A stretch of 64,000 nt of DNA from Streptococcus mitis bv. 2 str. SK95 (GCF_000222705.1 NZ_AFUB01000023.1:1-64000); one strand, 5' to 3'. Positions 52,388 to 62,260 are shown, counted from the first letter of the stretch. Notes: generated by a model not told the origin, from the sequence alone. Made by a program: numbers and translations.

Positions 52388-55099
52388 TTATTCTTTTTCT
52401 TTCTTGTCAGAAGTATTGGCTTCTAGATTTGAATCTTGTTTTGGCTGTTCAGCAATAGAGGAACTAGCTTCTTGCTTCTTCTCTGACTGATCTGCTTCGC
52501 CATTGACAGCAGCAACAGCCTGTCTCCAAATGCCTTCTTCGTTTACCTTATAACCATCCGGTGTGGTGGCATTTTTCAACAAGGAACCATCTGTTTGGAA
52601 ATAGTACCAATTACCGTCAATTCGTTTCCAACCGGTCTGCATAGCTCCTGATTCATCAAAGTAATAATGATCACCATTTACTTTATGAAGGCCAACCAAC
52701 ATGATACCATCTTCAGGATTGAGATAATACCAGATTCCTTTATCCTTTATCCAACCTGTTTTCATAGCTCCATTTGCTTCAAAGTAACGATAATGATTAT
52801 CAAACCATTTCCAGCCTGTTTGCATTGCTCCTGATGCACTAAAGTAATACTGCTTACCATCTACTTGTTGGAAACCGACCAGCATGATACCTTCCTGATC
52901 TTCAAGATAATACCATGTTCCTTGATCCTTCAACCAACCTGTTTTCATAGCTCCATTTGATTCAAAGTAACGGTAATGATTATCAAACCATTTCCAGCCT
53001 ATCTGCATGGCACCTGATGCACTAAAGTAATATTGCTTACCATCCACTTGTTGGAAACCGACCAACATGATGCCTTCCTGATCTTCAAGATAATACCATG
53101 TTCCTTGATCCTTCAACCAACCAGTTTTCATAGCTCCTGAATCAGCGTAGTAATGCCAGTGTTTATCAAGCCACTGCCAGCCTGTTTGCATGGCACCACT
53201 GGTATTCAAATAGTAACGCGTACCGTTGATTTCTTGTTTCCCAGTCTGCATAATACCATCTTGATTTAGATAATACCATTTCTCATTATCCTTAATCCAG
53301 CCTGTTTTCATAGCTCCTGAGTTCGCATAGTAATACCAGTTGTTCTCTAGCCATTTCCAGCCCGTTTGCATTGCACCACTAGCGTTCAAATAGTAACGAA
53401 CACCATTTATATCTTGTTTTCCAGTGAGCATGATACCATCTTTATCCAGATAATACCAAGTATCTTGATCCTTGATCCATCCAGTTTTCATAGCTCCCGA
53501 AGTAGCAAAGTAACGCCAGTATCTCTTAATACGATTCCAACCGGTCTGCATGATACCATCTTTATCAAAATAATAGGTTCCCCCATTAATCTCCCTTAGA
53601 CCAACGACTACATTACCATTCTCATCATAGTAGTACCAGTTCGAATCAATCTTTTTCCAACTTGATACATTATCAACAACTTGTAAAGCTCCACTGTCTG
53701 CAAAGAACATCTTCTTGCCATTAAAGACTTGATGTCCTGTTAACATCTTTCCATCTGCTGCAAAGAGATATTTCTTCCCTCCAATTTCAGAAAGCTCACT
53801 AAATCGTCTAGCGCCATTTGATTGGATATAATACCAAGAGCCATCCAACTTGAACCAACCGCCTGTTTGCATTTCACCATTTGAGTTGAGATAGTAATCA
53901 TTCCCCTTAGCATTTTCTCCCCAATCATCATTAAGGTGAAGCCAGCGGCCTGCTTGCATTTGTCCTTTTCCATTAAAGAAGTAAGTGGCTCCGCCAATCT
54001 CTTTCCAACCGATAGCCATTTCCCCATCACTTAAACGATATTTCCAGTAGCCACCTTCTTGATACCATTTTTCGTCAACTACAGGGATGTCAGGGAAGAG
54101 ATTAGAAACATTGGCAAATCCGCTATCACTAATATCAAAAACGGTAGCGTCTTGAGTTTGACTAGAAGCTCTGAGAACTTGAATATTTTTCTTTTGGAGA
54201 TATTCTCTGGTTGAAGCAACATTAATATCACCACCAGTTGTCTGAATAATCATCTTTGGAGATAGGTTTTCAAGAAAATTAATCGTATTTGAAATTGTCG
54301 CATCATAATGATGATTCCATTTCATCATATCAACCTTACCGATAACTGGACCTAACTTATCTTCCGCTCCTTCGGCATTATCCAAATCTCCACCAAGGTA
54401 GATTCTCTTTCCTGCCACAGTCACCACTGAAACGATTGAGTTTGAGTTATCATCTCGAACTTTTTTCAGATTTCCCTCAGCATCATATTCATTTTTATAA
54501 TTATAGAGTTGGATATCCATATCACCTAATTTAAAGTGACTATCCTCATCTGTAATATTCTGAATAAGAGTAACTCCTCGTTTGTGTGCGGTTCTCAAAG
54601 CATTATCATAATTGAAAAGATTATCCCAGAGTCCCCAGTGTGAGGTAATCCGTTCATCTGAATATTTTTTCAGATAAAACTTATCAACCTTATAACGATT
54701 GAGTATTTCATCTGCTCCGCCGATATGGTCGCTATGAACATGAGTCCCCAAAATAAAATCTAATTTTTTAACACCAATCTGATCAAGATGGCGAATCAAA
54801 CGGTCTTCCAAGACTTGATAATTTCTCATGGAAATTCCCCAGCGGCTTGGATAGCGTGGGTCACTTCCATCAGGAAAGTCATAATCTTCCCCCATATCAA
54901 TCAAGGCATAATGACCATTGCTCTCCAGAAGGATGGCATCACTCCCAGATTTTGCTTTAGTATTTATGAAATGGATACGATTGCCTGAACCAGCAGTAAT
55001 GGTGTCTGCATTAACTTGTTGTGATAAACCAATCAACACAAAAAGGAAAGCAAATAAACTATAACTGACTGATTTAACTAATTTTTTATTCTTCATCAT
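52388..55099 (-). CDS. Pce-like phosphorylcholine esterase with expanded choline-binding repeats
   Basis: A secreted 903-residue enzyme (signal peptide about 1-31, LFVLIGLSQQVNA). A metallo-beta-lactamase-type domain follows (about 35-325) with GTHVHSDHIGG (HxHxDH), GGDLDN and NHHYDA metal ligands, similar to the teichoic-acid phosphorylcholine esterase Pce/CbpE. Then come about two dozen choline-binding repeats (GWxKxxxxWYYxxxxGxMxTG type) to about 850 and a charged disordered tail, DQSEKKQEASSSIAEQ. Pneumococcal Pce is about 627 residues with roughly ten repeats, so this is expanded. It ends the operon of LicD genes, 27 bases downstream of one. ATG 55099 is chosen (AAAGGAG). Confidence 0.88.
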   Translation of the reverse strand: MMKNKKLVKSVSYSLFAFLFVLIGLSQQVNADTITAGSGNRIHFINTKAKSGSDAILLESNGHYALIDMGEDYDFPDGSDPRYPSRWGISMRNYQVLEDRLIRHLDQIGVKKLDFILGTHVHSDHIGGADEILNRYKVDKFYLKKYSDERITSHWGLWDNLFNYDNALRTAHKRGVTLIQNITDEDSHFKLGDMDIQLYNYKNEYDAEGNLKKVRDDNSNSIVSVVTVAGKRIYLGGDLDNAEGAEDKLGPVIGKVDMMKWNHHYDATISNTINFLENLSPKMIIQTTGGDINVASTREYLQKKNIQVLRASSQTQDATVFDISDSGFANVSNLFPDIPVVDEKWYQEGGYWKYRLSDGEMAIGWKEIGGATYFFNGKGQMQAGRWLHLNDDWGENAKGNDYYLNSNGEMQTGGWFKLDGSWYYIQSNGARRFSELSEIGGKKYLFAADGKMLTGHQVFNGKKMFFADSGALQVVDNVSSWKKIDSNWYYYDENGNVVVGLREINGGTYYFDKDGIMQTGWNRIKRYWRYFATSGAMKTGWIKDQDTWYYLDKDGIMLTGKQDINGVRYYLNASGAMQTGWKWLENNWYYYANSGAMKTGWIKDNEKWYYLNQDGIMQTGKQEINGTRYYLNTSGAMQTGWQWLDKHWHYYADSGAMKTGWLKDQGTWYYLEDQEGIMLVGFQQVDGKQYYFSASGAMQIGWKWFDNHYRYFESNGAMKTGWLKDQGTWYYLEDQEGIMLVGFQQVDGKQYYFSASGAMQTGWKWFDNHYRYFEANGAMKTGWIKDKGIWYYLNPEDGIMLVGLHKVNGDHYYFDESGAMQTGWKRIDGNWYYFQTDGSLLKNATTPDGYKVNEEGIWRQAVAAVNGEADQSEKKQEASSSIAEQPKQDSNLEANTSDKKEKE
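52738..53103. repeat. Tandem 183-base duplication in the choline-binding region
   Basis: Positions 52738-52920 and 52921-53103 are near identical (61 residues, three choline-binding repeats, including GTWYYLEDQEGIMLVGFQQ). The most recent duplication in the array; copy number is likely variable between strains. Confidence 0.85.
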
Positions 55100-55132
55100 G
55101 AACACTCCTTTCTCGATGAAAACAATCTCTTA

Positions 55133-55945
55133 CTAATCAATCCAATAATTCTTATCAGTTCCTGGAATCTGTTGTTCAACAGGCGGTGGAGTCATATAAT
55201 CTGCTCCAAATTCGTAGACAAGAATTTCATGGTATTTTCTCGGAGCCTTCACTACGATGTTTTCGTATGGCATATCAATCAGATCATAGAGCCATTCTTT
55301 TTTGATTCCCTCTGGAAAGCTTGGATCAAATATCGTACAGGTAAGATCTGTAGCTTGATTTACACTATATTTCAAAGCAAGATTCTCTAATTTTTGATTC
55401 CAAGTTTGTGGAGAACTTAGGCGAAAAATAGCTGATCCAATATAACGAGGCAGATTTTTAAGTCCACCATTCTCAGACTTGATCCCTTTAAAATTCAAAG
55501 AAGAAAGGCGGACAAAGTGTTTATAGAGCTTCATTTTCTTACAATCACTTTCCTCCGTCACGACACCATCGTATGGAAAAATATCAACGCAAGTTCCCAA
55601 TACGACTGTCGGGTCCAGAAGATTTGCATCTCTACGTGTTCTAATGTCATGAACGCGCATATAACTGTACGGATAGCCTTTTGTTTCTCTAAATGAAATC
55701 AATTTGTAGTAGGGATGATTCTCATTTTTTAAAACCTTATAAAGCTTTTCAAATTCATCTCGCGCCAAAGAAATATCCGTATCATCATCCCAAGGGATAA
55801 ATCCTTTATGGCGGACAGCTCCTAGTAAGGTTCCAAAATCAATAAAATATTTAATCTGATGCTGTTCACATAATTCATGTAGATACTTTAAAATATCCAA
55901 CTCCACTTGTTTTATTTCTTCAAGACTTAAAACTCTCTCAGACAT
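55133..55945 (-). CDS. LicD-family phosphotransferase
   Basis: A 270-residue protein with the LicD nucleotidyltransferase-like core: IKYFIDFGTLLGAVRHKGFIPWDDDTDI (about residues 31-58) with the DDD metal site, YSYMRVHDIRT and CVDIFPYDGV. LicD proteins transfer phosphocholine (or other phospho groups) to glycans. Close to, but distinct from, the two other LicD-like genes here. 57 bases after the Wzy-LicD fusion and 33 before the esterase. Confidence 0.9.
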   Translation of the reverse strand: MSERVLSLEEIKQVELDILKYLHELCEQHQIKYFIDFGTLLGAVRHKGFIPWDDDTDISLARDEFEKLYKVLKNENHPYYKLISFRETKGYPYSYMRVHDIRTRRDANLLDPTVVLGTCVDIFPYDGVVTEESDCKKMKLYKHFVRLSSLNFKGIKSENGGLKNLPRYIGSAIFRLSSPQTWNQKLENLALKYSVNQATDLTCTIFDPSFPEGIKKEWLYDLIDMPYENIVVKAPRKYHEILVYEFGADYMTPPPVEQQIPGTDKNYWID

Positions 55946-56002
55946 ACTTTCTATTCTCCTAATTTTGACTAATTTTTTAAACGATTTTTAACTGCGATTT
56001 GC

Positions 56003-58168
56003 TTACTTAGAACTTTTAGTGATTTTCCACAGTTTAAAATCATGGTGAGATACTCTTTGTTCAAGAGGCGGCAATTGCATGTAATCTCCATAGTCAGAGG
56101 TCAAAATTTCATGGTAGTGTTTTGGAATCATAAATTCCTTGCCTTCAAACGTTCCCACAATCACTTGTTCCAACCACTCACGTTTCCAAACTGGCTTATT
56201 CATATCCTTGTAAATCAAATAATCAACTTGCTCGTAGTCAGCAACTGCTCTAGATTTAGCAAGCTCATCAATTCGCTCAACATACTTATTCGTATTTGTA
56301 AAGTAGAAAATGACAACAGAAATATAACGAATTAAAGAATTTAGTAGACTTTTTGTATTGGTGATGCCTTTAAATGTATAACAACTTAATTGACGTTTCT
56401 TTATGAGTTTCGTCATCTTGTTTTTAAAATCTGCATCATCTTCATAACCATCTACAGGGAAAATATCCACATAGATTCCCATATTGGAATCAATTCGTAC
56501 ATCTTCTTCGAGCAAGTAGGTATGGTTATCCTGCACTTTCATAAAAGGATAGACATAGTTGAGATTATTTTTATGAGACATGACCTCGTAACGCTCATCA
56601 GGGTTAGCGATAAGGTAATCTTGTAGTTTCTCATAATCTTCTCTTAGCATGCAGATATCCATGTCATCATCCCAAGGGATAAATCCTTGATGGCGAACAG
56701 CACCAATTAGACTTCCATATGCTAAGAAATACTTGGCACCAATTTTCTGACAAACTTCATGAATGTACTCCATGATTCCAAGTTCCATCTGTTGAATTTC
56801 ACTGACATTTGTTACTTCTTGATACCGAACTCCTTCATCCCGTTTGCAAACCACTAGTCCATAACCGATTGCCAACCAAAAGATGATATTGATAAAGTTG
56901 GTTGAATACATAATCTGACTTTCAAACAACTGACCAAACAAGATACCGAAGAAAAGGATCATAATCAATTTATCAGTATTTTTCTTAGAAACAATCAAAT
57001 AAGTTAAAAAGCACTTGATTACATATCCCAATATAAGAAGGAAGGATACTAAGCCTAGAACTCCAGAACTAACAAATATAGTCACAAAAATGTTATGGAA
57101 GTTCCCACCGATAAGGGAGTTTTGGATCTCAAATTTACTGAAATATTCTGTGTAGTAATCTGGGACATTCCGTACACCATAACCCAAAATTGGTTTGGCA
57201 CTTCCCATTTTGATGGCATTTTTCCAAATGTAGGTCCTACCACTTGGTGTTGTTTCAATTAGATGGAGTTCACCATTCTTCTTAGTGATAGACGAATCTG
57301 TCTCAGCGTAGGATTGTCCTTTGTTTAAGTCAAAAACAGTCGCAGTTTCAGATGAGATATAAATTGAAGTTGCATAGCTTAATCCAATGTTGGTAGTAGT
57401 AACCAGCGAACCAGCAACAATAAAAGTAAGAAATCGTTTAATGAGACTTCCTCTAGTAGCAAAGAAACTATAAAGTCCAATCATAAGGAGTAAAGAAAGT
57501 AAGGCTCCTCGACTTTGCATAGTAGCAAAGTATACTAATTGAATCACATTGTTCAGTTTAAGATATACAGAATATTTACTTCCTTTATGGATCAGATACA
57601 TAGCCAAAATAATGCTAATGTATGAAAATATCGCACTAGCATTAGGATTGACAATCCCCCACAGACGTCCATTCATGACACCATAATAATAAGATTGCTC
57701 GCCAATTTTAAATAGGATAAGGACTCTACTTATCAATAAACCAAACGCAAAAATTGCTGAAGAAAAAGATACAATTTGAACCGTATAGGCAATCCAGTCA
57801 AATAATTTTTTAAGTTGCCCCGATTGTAACATGGTAAATAATAAAACATAGGTTACCATGAAAAGGATTTCAATCACATTTCCAATCAAATGTCCCGAGC
57901 GATTGAAAATAGCAGATAGCAGATGGCTTCCAGCTAAGAGTCCAAATAAGGATAGAAATTTACGATCTACTGTGATTTCTTTCCACTTAAACAGTAAAGT
58001 ATAGCAAATATAAAGCACTACAATCGCTGACAATCCCTTATAGATTGGATTTGCTACCTTATAAACTAGTGAACTCATACTTAAAATCGAAATGAAAACA
58101 AACAGATATGAAATCCATAGTTTTGATTTTTCAAAGTATTCATCCATTTTTGAAGAATTCATTTTCAA
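56003..58168 (-). CDS. Wzy/O-antigen-ligase protein fused to a LicD domain
   Basis: A 721-residue fusion. Residues 1 to about 440 contain about 12 membrane helices with the Wzy_C/ligase segment (PSGRTYIWKNAIKMG, GYGVRN, GGNFHNIFVTIFVS). Residues about 450-721 are a complete LicD domain (YFLAYGSLIGAVRHQG, FIPWDDDMDICM, IDSNMGIYVDIFPVDGY). A polymerase or ligase and a phosphotransferase in one chain are unusual; the open frame is continuous with no stop or shift. It would couple glycan assembly at the membrane with phospho-decoration. Confidence 0.85.
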   Translation of the reverse strand: MKMNSSKMDEYFEKSKLWISYLFVFISILSMSSLVYKVANPIYKGLSAIVVLYICYTLLFKWKEITVDRKFLSLFGLLAGSHLLSAIFNRSGHLIGNVIEILFMVTYVLLFTMLQSGQLKKLFDWIAYTVQIVSFSSAIFAFGLLISRVLILFKIGEQSYYYGVMNGRLWGIVNPNASAIFSYISIILAMYLIHKGSKYSVYLKLNNVIQLVYFATMQSRGALLSLLLMIGLYSFFATRGSLIKRFLTFIVAGSLVTTTNIGLSYATSIYISSETATVFDLNKGQSYAETDSSITKKNGELHLIETTPSGRTYIWKNAIKMGSAKPILGYGVRNVPDYYTEYFSKFEIQNSLIGGNFHNIFVTIFVSSGVLGLVSFLLILGYVIKCFLTYLIVSKKNTDKLIMILFFGILFGQLFESQIMYSTNFINIIFWLAIGYGLVVCKRDEGVRYQEVTNVSEIQQMELGIMEYIHEVCQKIGAKYFLAYGSLIGAVRHQGFIPWDDDMDICMLREDYEKLQDYLIANPDERYEVMSHKNNLNYVYPFMKVQDNHTYLLEEDVRIDSNMGIYVDIFPVDGYEDDADFKNKMTKLIKKRQLSCYTFKGITNTKSLLNSLIRYISVVIFYFTNTNKYVERIDELAKSRAVADYEQVDYLIYKDMNKPVWKREWLEQVIVGTFEGKEFMIPKHYHEILTSDYGDYMQLPPLEQRVSHHDFKLWKITKSSK

Positions 58169-58184
58169 CTCCTTTTTATGATAT

Positions 58185-59156
58185 TTAGTTTCTTAATCCA
58201 ACAATTTTCTTATATAGCCATGGAGAAATGACAAGTGAAAGGATCGCTACCTTACGAAAAGTAGTGAAATAAGCATCCTTCCATATTTCGTGCCGATGCT
58301 GAACAATCCAAGTTCGTAGTTCGGCTTTCTCCTTTTGATACTCTTCAGATGAAGTAAAGATAATTTTATCGTAAACTGTGATGTACGACCAACATTCTCT
58401 ATTTTTTAATTCATATTTTAAATTAGGAAAGACTTGTGAAACTTGAGTGATTATTCTCTTATAAACTTCTATTGTGTCAAATACATGCTGATTAACAGAT
58501 GTTGTCGCACTTCCCTCACGATGATCATAATAATAAATTGGTTTGTCAATAAACACACTATTACATCTTGTTTTTAGCAGAAACTCTGTCAAAAATAAAG
58601 CATCTTCCGCCAGATGATAATCTGTGTTGAACTTTTCATCCGCAAGCAGGCCTCTCTTAAACAGTTTTGCAACTGGAAAAAATGACGTTTTGGTAGTCAT
58701 CAGTAATTCCTTCATGGTTTCTTCTGTTGACCAGATTTCTTTTTTTCCAGAATGAGGAGGTAAGTCTGTCAAAATGCCGTTTTTAATATGGTGCAGAGGA
58801 GCGATTGTAAATCCTACGGACTCCTTATCATCAACTGCACCAATCAAGATTTCCAGATAATCTTTAGTAACGAAATCATCGCTATCAATAAAGGTAACCC
58901 AAGAACCCGTCGCTAGCTGAATTCCCATATTTCTAGCATTTGAAACACCAGCATTTTCTATATGATAAACCTTGATATTCTCATACTGAGATGCTAAGTG
59001 ATCACAGATTTGTCCGCTGGAATCGGTAGAACCATCGTTGATTAGGATTAACTCAAAATGGGTATAAGTCTGTTGAAGAATCGACTCCACACATCGCTCC
59101 AGGTAGGCTTCTACATTGTAGACTGGAACGATAACGCTAATTTTTTCTTCCATCAT
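58185..59156 (-). CDS. GT2-family glycosyltransferase
   Basis: A 323-residue glycosyltransferase (GT-A fold): SVIVPVYNVEAYLERCVESIL (about 8-28), LINDGSTDSSGQICD, and the metal-binding DSDD (WVTFIDSDDF). It starts within the end of the upstream LicD gene (4-base overlap) and ends 16 bases before the Wzy-LicD gene. The sugar is not predictable; probably one residue of the repeat unit. Confidence 0.92.
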   Translation of the reverse strand: MMEEKISVIVPVYNVEAYLERCVESILQQTYTHFELILINDGSTDSSGQICDHLASQYENIKVYHIENAGVSNARNMGIQLATGSWVTFIDSDDFVTKDYLEILIGAVDDKESVGFTIAPLHHIKNGILTDLPPHSGKKEIWSTEETMKELLMTTKTSFFPVAKLFKRGLLADEKFNTDYHLAEDALFLTEFLLKTRCNSVFIDKPIYYYDHREGSATTSVNQHVFDTIEVYKRIITQVSQVFPNLKYELKNRECWSYITVYDKIIFTSSEEYQKEKAELRTWIVQHRHEIWKDAYFTTFRKVAILSLVISPWLYKKIVGLRN

Positions 59157-59989
59157 GCCCCATATTCTCCCTTGTACTCCGTGTAGCTCTTGTCCATGTC
59201 TGCTATAATCGCATCATGATGTGGTACCTGCTTGTCTGCTGGTGGCGGTGTCATATAATCTCCAAAAGCAGTGCTGAGATAGGCATCATAGCCGACTGGG
59301 ATGGGCAGCTCAGTTCCTTCAAATGGCAAGAAGAGATTGTCTTCAAAAGATGCGATTGGATATCTATTTTTCATGTAGCCAGGACCTGAGCATAATTCCG
59401 TAATTCCATCGCTCTCAGCAAGACCATACTTGGTCATTTCTTTTTCAGCCTTTTTCCAAATGCGATAACGTAGAGATTTGGGAGTCAAACCGAGTAAGAT
59501 ACGACTTCCCCATTTCATGATGGCACCATGCTTTTCTGGGATAGTTTGGGCGCAAAAGAGTGAATAAATCAAGGCCCAGCGAACCTGTTTCTTACGCTCA
59601 GCTGGATTTTTAGGATAATAATCCAAAGGCAAAACGTCCAAAGCCAAACCATGTGGCAAATCCAAATCCTTCTGATAAGGCTTGATACAGGTCGTTTCCT
59701 TATCACGAATGGTAATAAAGAGGTTTCGATCGACAAACTCCTTGTTACTTTTTGATAAGAAATAGCGCTCATTTGCATAACGAGGCCATAGTTCTGCCAA
59801 CTTTTCATAGTCCTTGCGAGGCATGAAAAAATCTAAGTCATCATCCCAAGGAATGAAGCCCTTATTACGAAGGGCACCAATAGCCCCACCACCACAGAGA
59901 TAGCACAACAAATTATGTTCTTTACAAAACGCGACGAAATATTCAGCCATTTCCAGACTACGAGCCTGAATCGCTTTCAAATCACTCAT
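59153..59989 (-). CDS. LicD-family phosphotransferase, first gene of the operon
   Basis: A 278-residue LicD protein: LLCYLCGGGAIGALRNKGFIPWDDDLDFFMPR (about 24-55) with the three-aspartate site, LALDVLPLDYYP, ending YMTPPPADKQVPHH. Strong ribosome site AGAGGAGAGAC. Promoter at 60029. Overlaps the GT2 gene by 4 bases. Confidence 0.9.
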   Translation of the reverse strand: MSDLKAIQARSLEMAEYFVAFCKEHNLLCYLCGGGAIGALRNKGFIPWDDDLDFFMPRKDYEKLAELWPRYANERYFLSKSNKEFVDRNLFITIRDKETTCIKPYQKDLDLPHGLALDVLPLDYYPKNPAERKKQVRWALIYSLFCAQTIPEKHGAIMKWGSRILLGLTPKSLRYRIWKKAEKEMTKYGLAESDGITELCSGPGYMKNRYPIASFEDNLFLPFEGTELPIPVGYDAYLSTAFGDYMTPPPADKQVPHHDAIIADMDKSYTEYKGEYGA

Positions 59990-60028
59990 GTCTCTCCTCT
60001 TCTGTCCAATAACGAGTTATATCGTTTT

Positions 60029-60034
60029 ATTATA
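60029..60034 (-). promoter_or_regulatory. -10 box of the LicD/esterase operon
   Basis: TGGTATAAT on the minus strand (extended -10), about 40 bases before the first LicD ATG. An AACGA/TCGTT dyad overlaps the presumed start region (near 60011-60026). No clear -35. Confidence 0.55.
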
Positions 60035-60071
60035 CCATAAAAAAGTCTTAAAAATCCATCAGATACCGTAA

Positions 60072-60121
60072 AAAATCAAAGCCAATCCACCATTTTTACT
60101 GGTGAATGAAGCTTTGATTTT
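60072..60121. terminator. Terminator after psr
   Basis: AAAATCAAAGC (60072-60082) pairs with GCTTTGATTTT (60111-60121), with an inner CACCA/TGGTG stem. It ends the aroA-aroK-pheA-psr transcript before the LicD operon promoter. Confidence 0.75.
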
Positions 60122-60135
60122 CATTTATTTACCTC

Positions 60136-61415
60136 TTATCTCATTCCCATTTGGGCGAGTTTAGCCCGGTATTTGTTTTGGTCGACAAGTAGACCTTGTC
60201 CTCCGTAGACATCATAAGCATCTACCCAATCGCCAAGTTCTGGCACTGTCAATCTTTCAATACCGTTCTGTGCGCCTTCGATAACTGACAAACCATTAGT
60301 CAGCAGGAAGGTATAAGGTAGATTGGTTGAGGTCATTCCAAAGACCTTTCCAAGTGCCTCTGATCCTGTAAAGAGTTTGGTTGGATCTTTGATTTGCTCA
60401 AGAACAGCTGACATGACCTGCTGCTGACGTTTGGTACGACCATAGTCTCCTTCATCATCATCACGGAAGCGAGCGTAATTGAGCAAGGTCGAGCCATTCA
60501 TCTGCTGTTTCCCAACTTTAATAGTTTGAGTTGGTGATTCCGTTTCTGTTGCATGTAGGTCATCTCCAACTGTGGCTTCTGTCAGAGGCTGACCATTTAA
60601 CGTTGAAAACTTAGCGTCTATAGTCACCCCATCAGGAAATAGCGTATCAATAGCAGTTGCAAACGCTTGGAAATCTACCAGAGCATAGTACTTAATGTCC
60701 AAATCAAAGTTGTCTTTTAGAACCTTGCGGACCATTTCTGCCCCTTTTCGCCCTTCTTGTTCCCCGAGTTCATAGGCAACATTTAGTTTATTATCTGTTT
60801 GTTTCTTGCCATTCACAATCTGGCTGTAGCCATCAATATAGACTAGGTTGTCACGCATGAAGCTGACTAGCTTGATTTTCTTATCCGAACCACTAACATT
60901 CAATACCATAATCGTGTCTGTGCGAGTTTCTGCACTATTTTGACCAATACGGCCATCTGTCCCCATGATTAGGATATTCACCCCGTCTTTGGTATCTTGA
61001 CCATTAAAGACCTCTACTTGTGCCGCTTTTGCATCAGCTGGCTTATTGCTAGTAGTTGCCGACTGGAAACCTCGAAGGAACATAATAATCATGCCCGCAG
61101 CCACACAGGTTACCAACAGTAAAAGCCAAATTAGAACTCGTTTAAAAAATCTTCTTGGTTTCTTCTTTTTCACTTTTGGAAGAGAGGGAATTTTCTGATG
61201 TCTATTCGAGCGACTTTGATTGGAATACTGTGGAATCCCAATGTCCTTCCCTAGATTTTTTCCCTTTCAACTTCATTAGAGGGAAATCCACCGTCCATTT
61301 TTCTTTTTAAATAGTCAAATTCTCTCTTTTCTCTGTCATTTAGGTAATGAATATTCTTAAAAAGGTAGTCATAGCGTAACTGCTCATGATGACTTAAAGG
61401 GCTTTCTTTGCTCAT
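60136..61415 (-). pseudogene. psr: LytR-CpsA-Psr ligase (psr), frameshifted in the N-terminal region
   Basis: LCP enzymes attach glycopolymers to peptidoglycan. The readable main frame begins with a basic stretch (MKKKKPRRFFKRV), a membrane helix (about 13-33) and an LCP domain (NILIMGTDGR, RTDTIMVLNV, LVSFMRDNL, LNYARFRDDDEGDYGRTKRQQQ). The natural start is ATG 61415, coupled by ATGA to pheA; that frame (MSKESPLSHHEQLRYDYLF) hits TAG at 61254-61252. A seventh A in the six-A run at 61256-61261 would join it through NLGKDIGIPQYSNQS into about 426 residues, the length I recall for pneumococcal Psr. Whether this is a real break or an error is open. Confidence 0.85.
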
Positions 61416-62256
61416 AGGCTCTCCTTTCCTAAATCTCTAATGGTGAAAATAGGGTAGGTTCCCAATATCTTGTACTGGATCCCAATTGTTTCGAGTTCTT
61501 GTCTGGCAAAATGAACCAGCTCTTTGGCACTATAATCCACATCAATAATCAAAAAATATTCTCCCAAGGCTGTTTTAAGGGGGCGACTTTCAATCTTGGT
61601 TAAGTCAATCCCTCTCCAAGCAAAGGTTGAAAGAGCCTTGTAGAGGGCACCGGGAAGATTGTCCGGTAAGGTTAAGGCTAGACTCATTTTTTCATTTTGT
61701 GATTGTAGAGGGATAGTGGGAATCTCGGACCCTAAAACCCAAAAACGAGTGAAATTGGCTTCCATTTCTTGGATATCTTCTGCTATCAACTCCAAACCAT
61801 ACTCGGCAGCTGAGTTTCTAGGGGCAATAGCTGCAAAAGGCTGGTCTGGGTGTTCAGCAATGAAGCGGGCTGCATAGGCTGTGCTTGCCGTCACTTCAAG
61901 CTGGGCTTCTGGGTAATGCTCATCTATGAATTTCTTTCCTTGAGCCAGAGCTTGAGGGTGGGAAAAGATTTTCTCAATTTTTGACTGACCAGGAACTGTC
62001 ATCAGTTGCTGATGAATGGGTTGTACTATTTCTGCAACTGCTTGGATGCGAGCCTGGTGAAAAAGATAATCCAAGCTTTCATGAACACTACCTTCGATAG
62101 AATTTTCAACTGGCACCACAGAATAATCCACCAAGCCTTGCTCATAAGCCTTGATAACATCTGTGATATTGGCAAAAGCCTGCAATTCCTCTTTGGGAAA
62201 GGCTGTCTGCACAACATGATGCGAAAAAGATCCCTTGGGACCTAGATAGGCAATTT

Positions 62257-62260
<4 letters not shown>
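61412..62260 (-). CDS. pheA: Prephenate dehydratase
   Basis: Makes phenylpyruvate for phenylalanine synthesis. 282 residues: KIAYLGPKGSFSHHV (2-16), VVPVENSIEGSVHE, NFTRFWVLG (the TRF catalytic threonine), and a C-terminal ACT domain (about 195-282, LPGALYKALSTFAWRGIDLTKIESRP, with the ESRP Phe-binding motif). Overlaps aroK by 4 bases and psr by 4. Confidence 0.97.

Noticed and set aside
52388-54060. Regular short repeats that might suggest a CRISPR array
   Set aside because: They are in-frame 60-base choline-binding repeats with no unique spacers and no cas genes.
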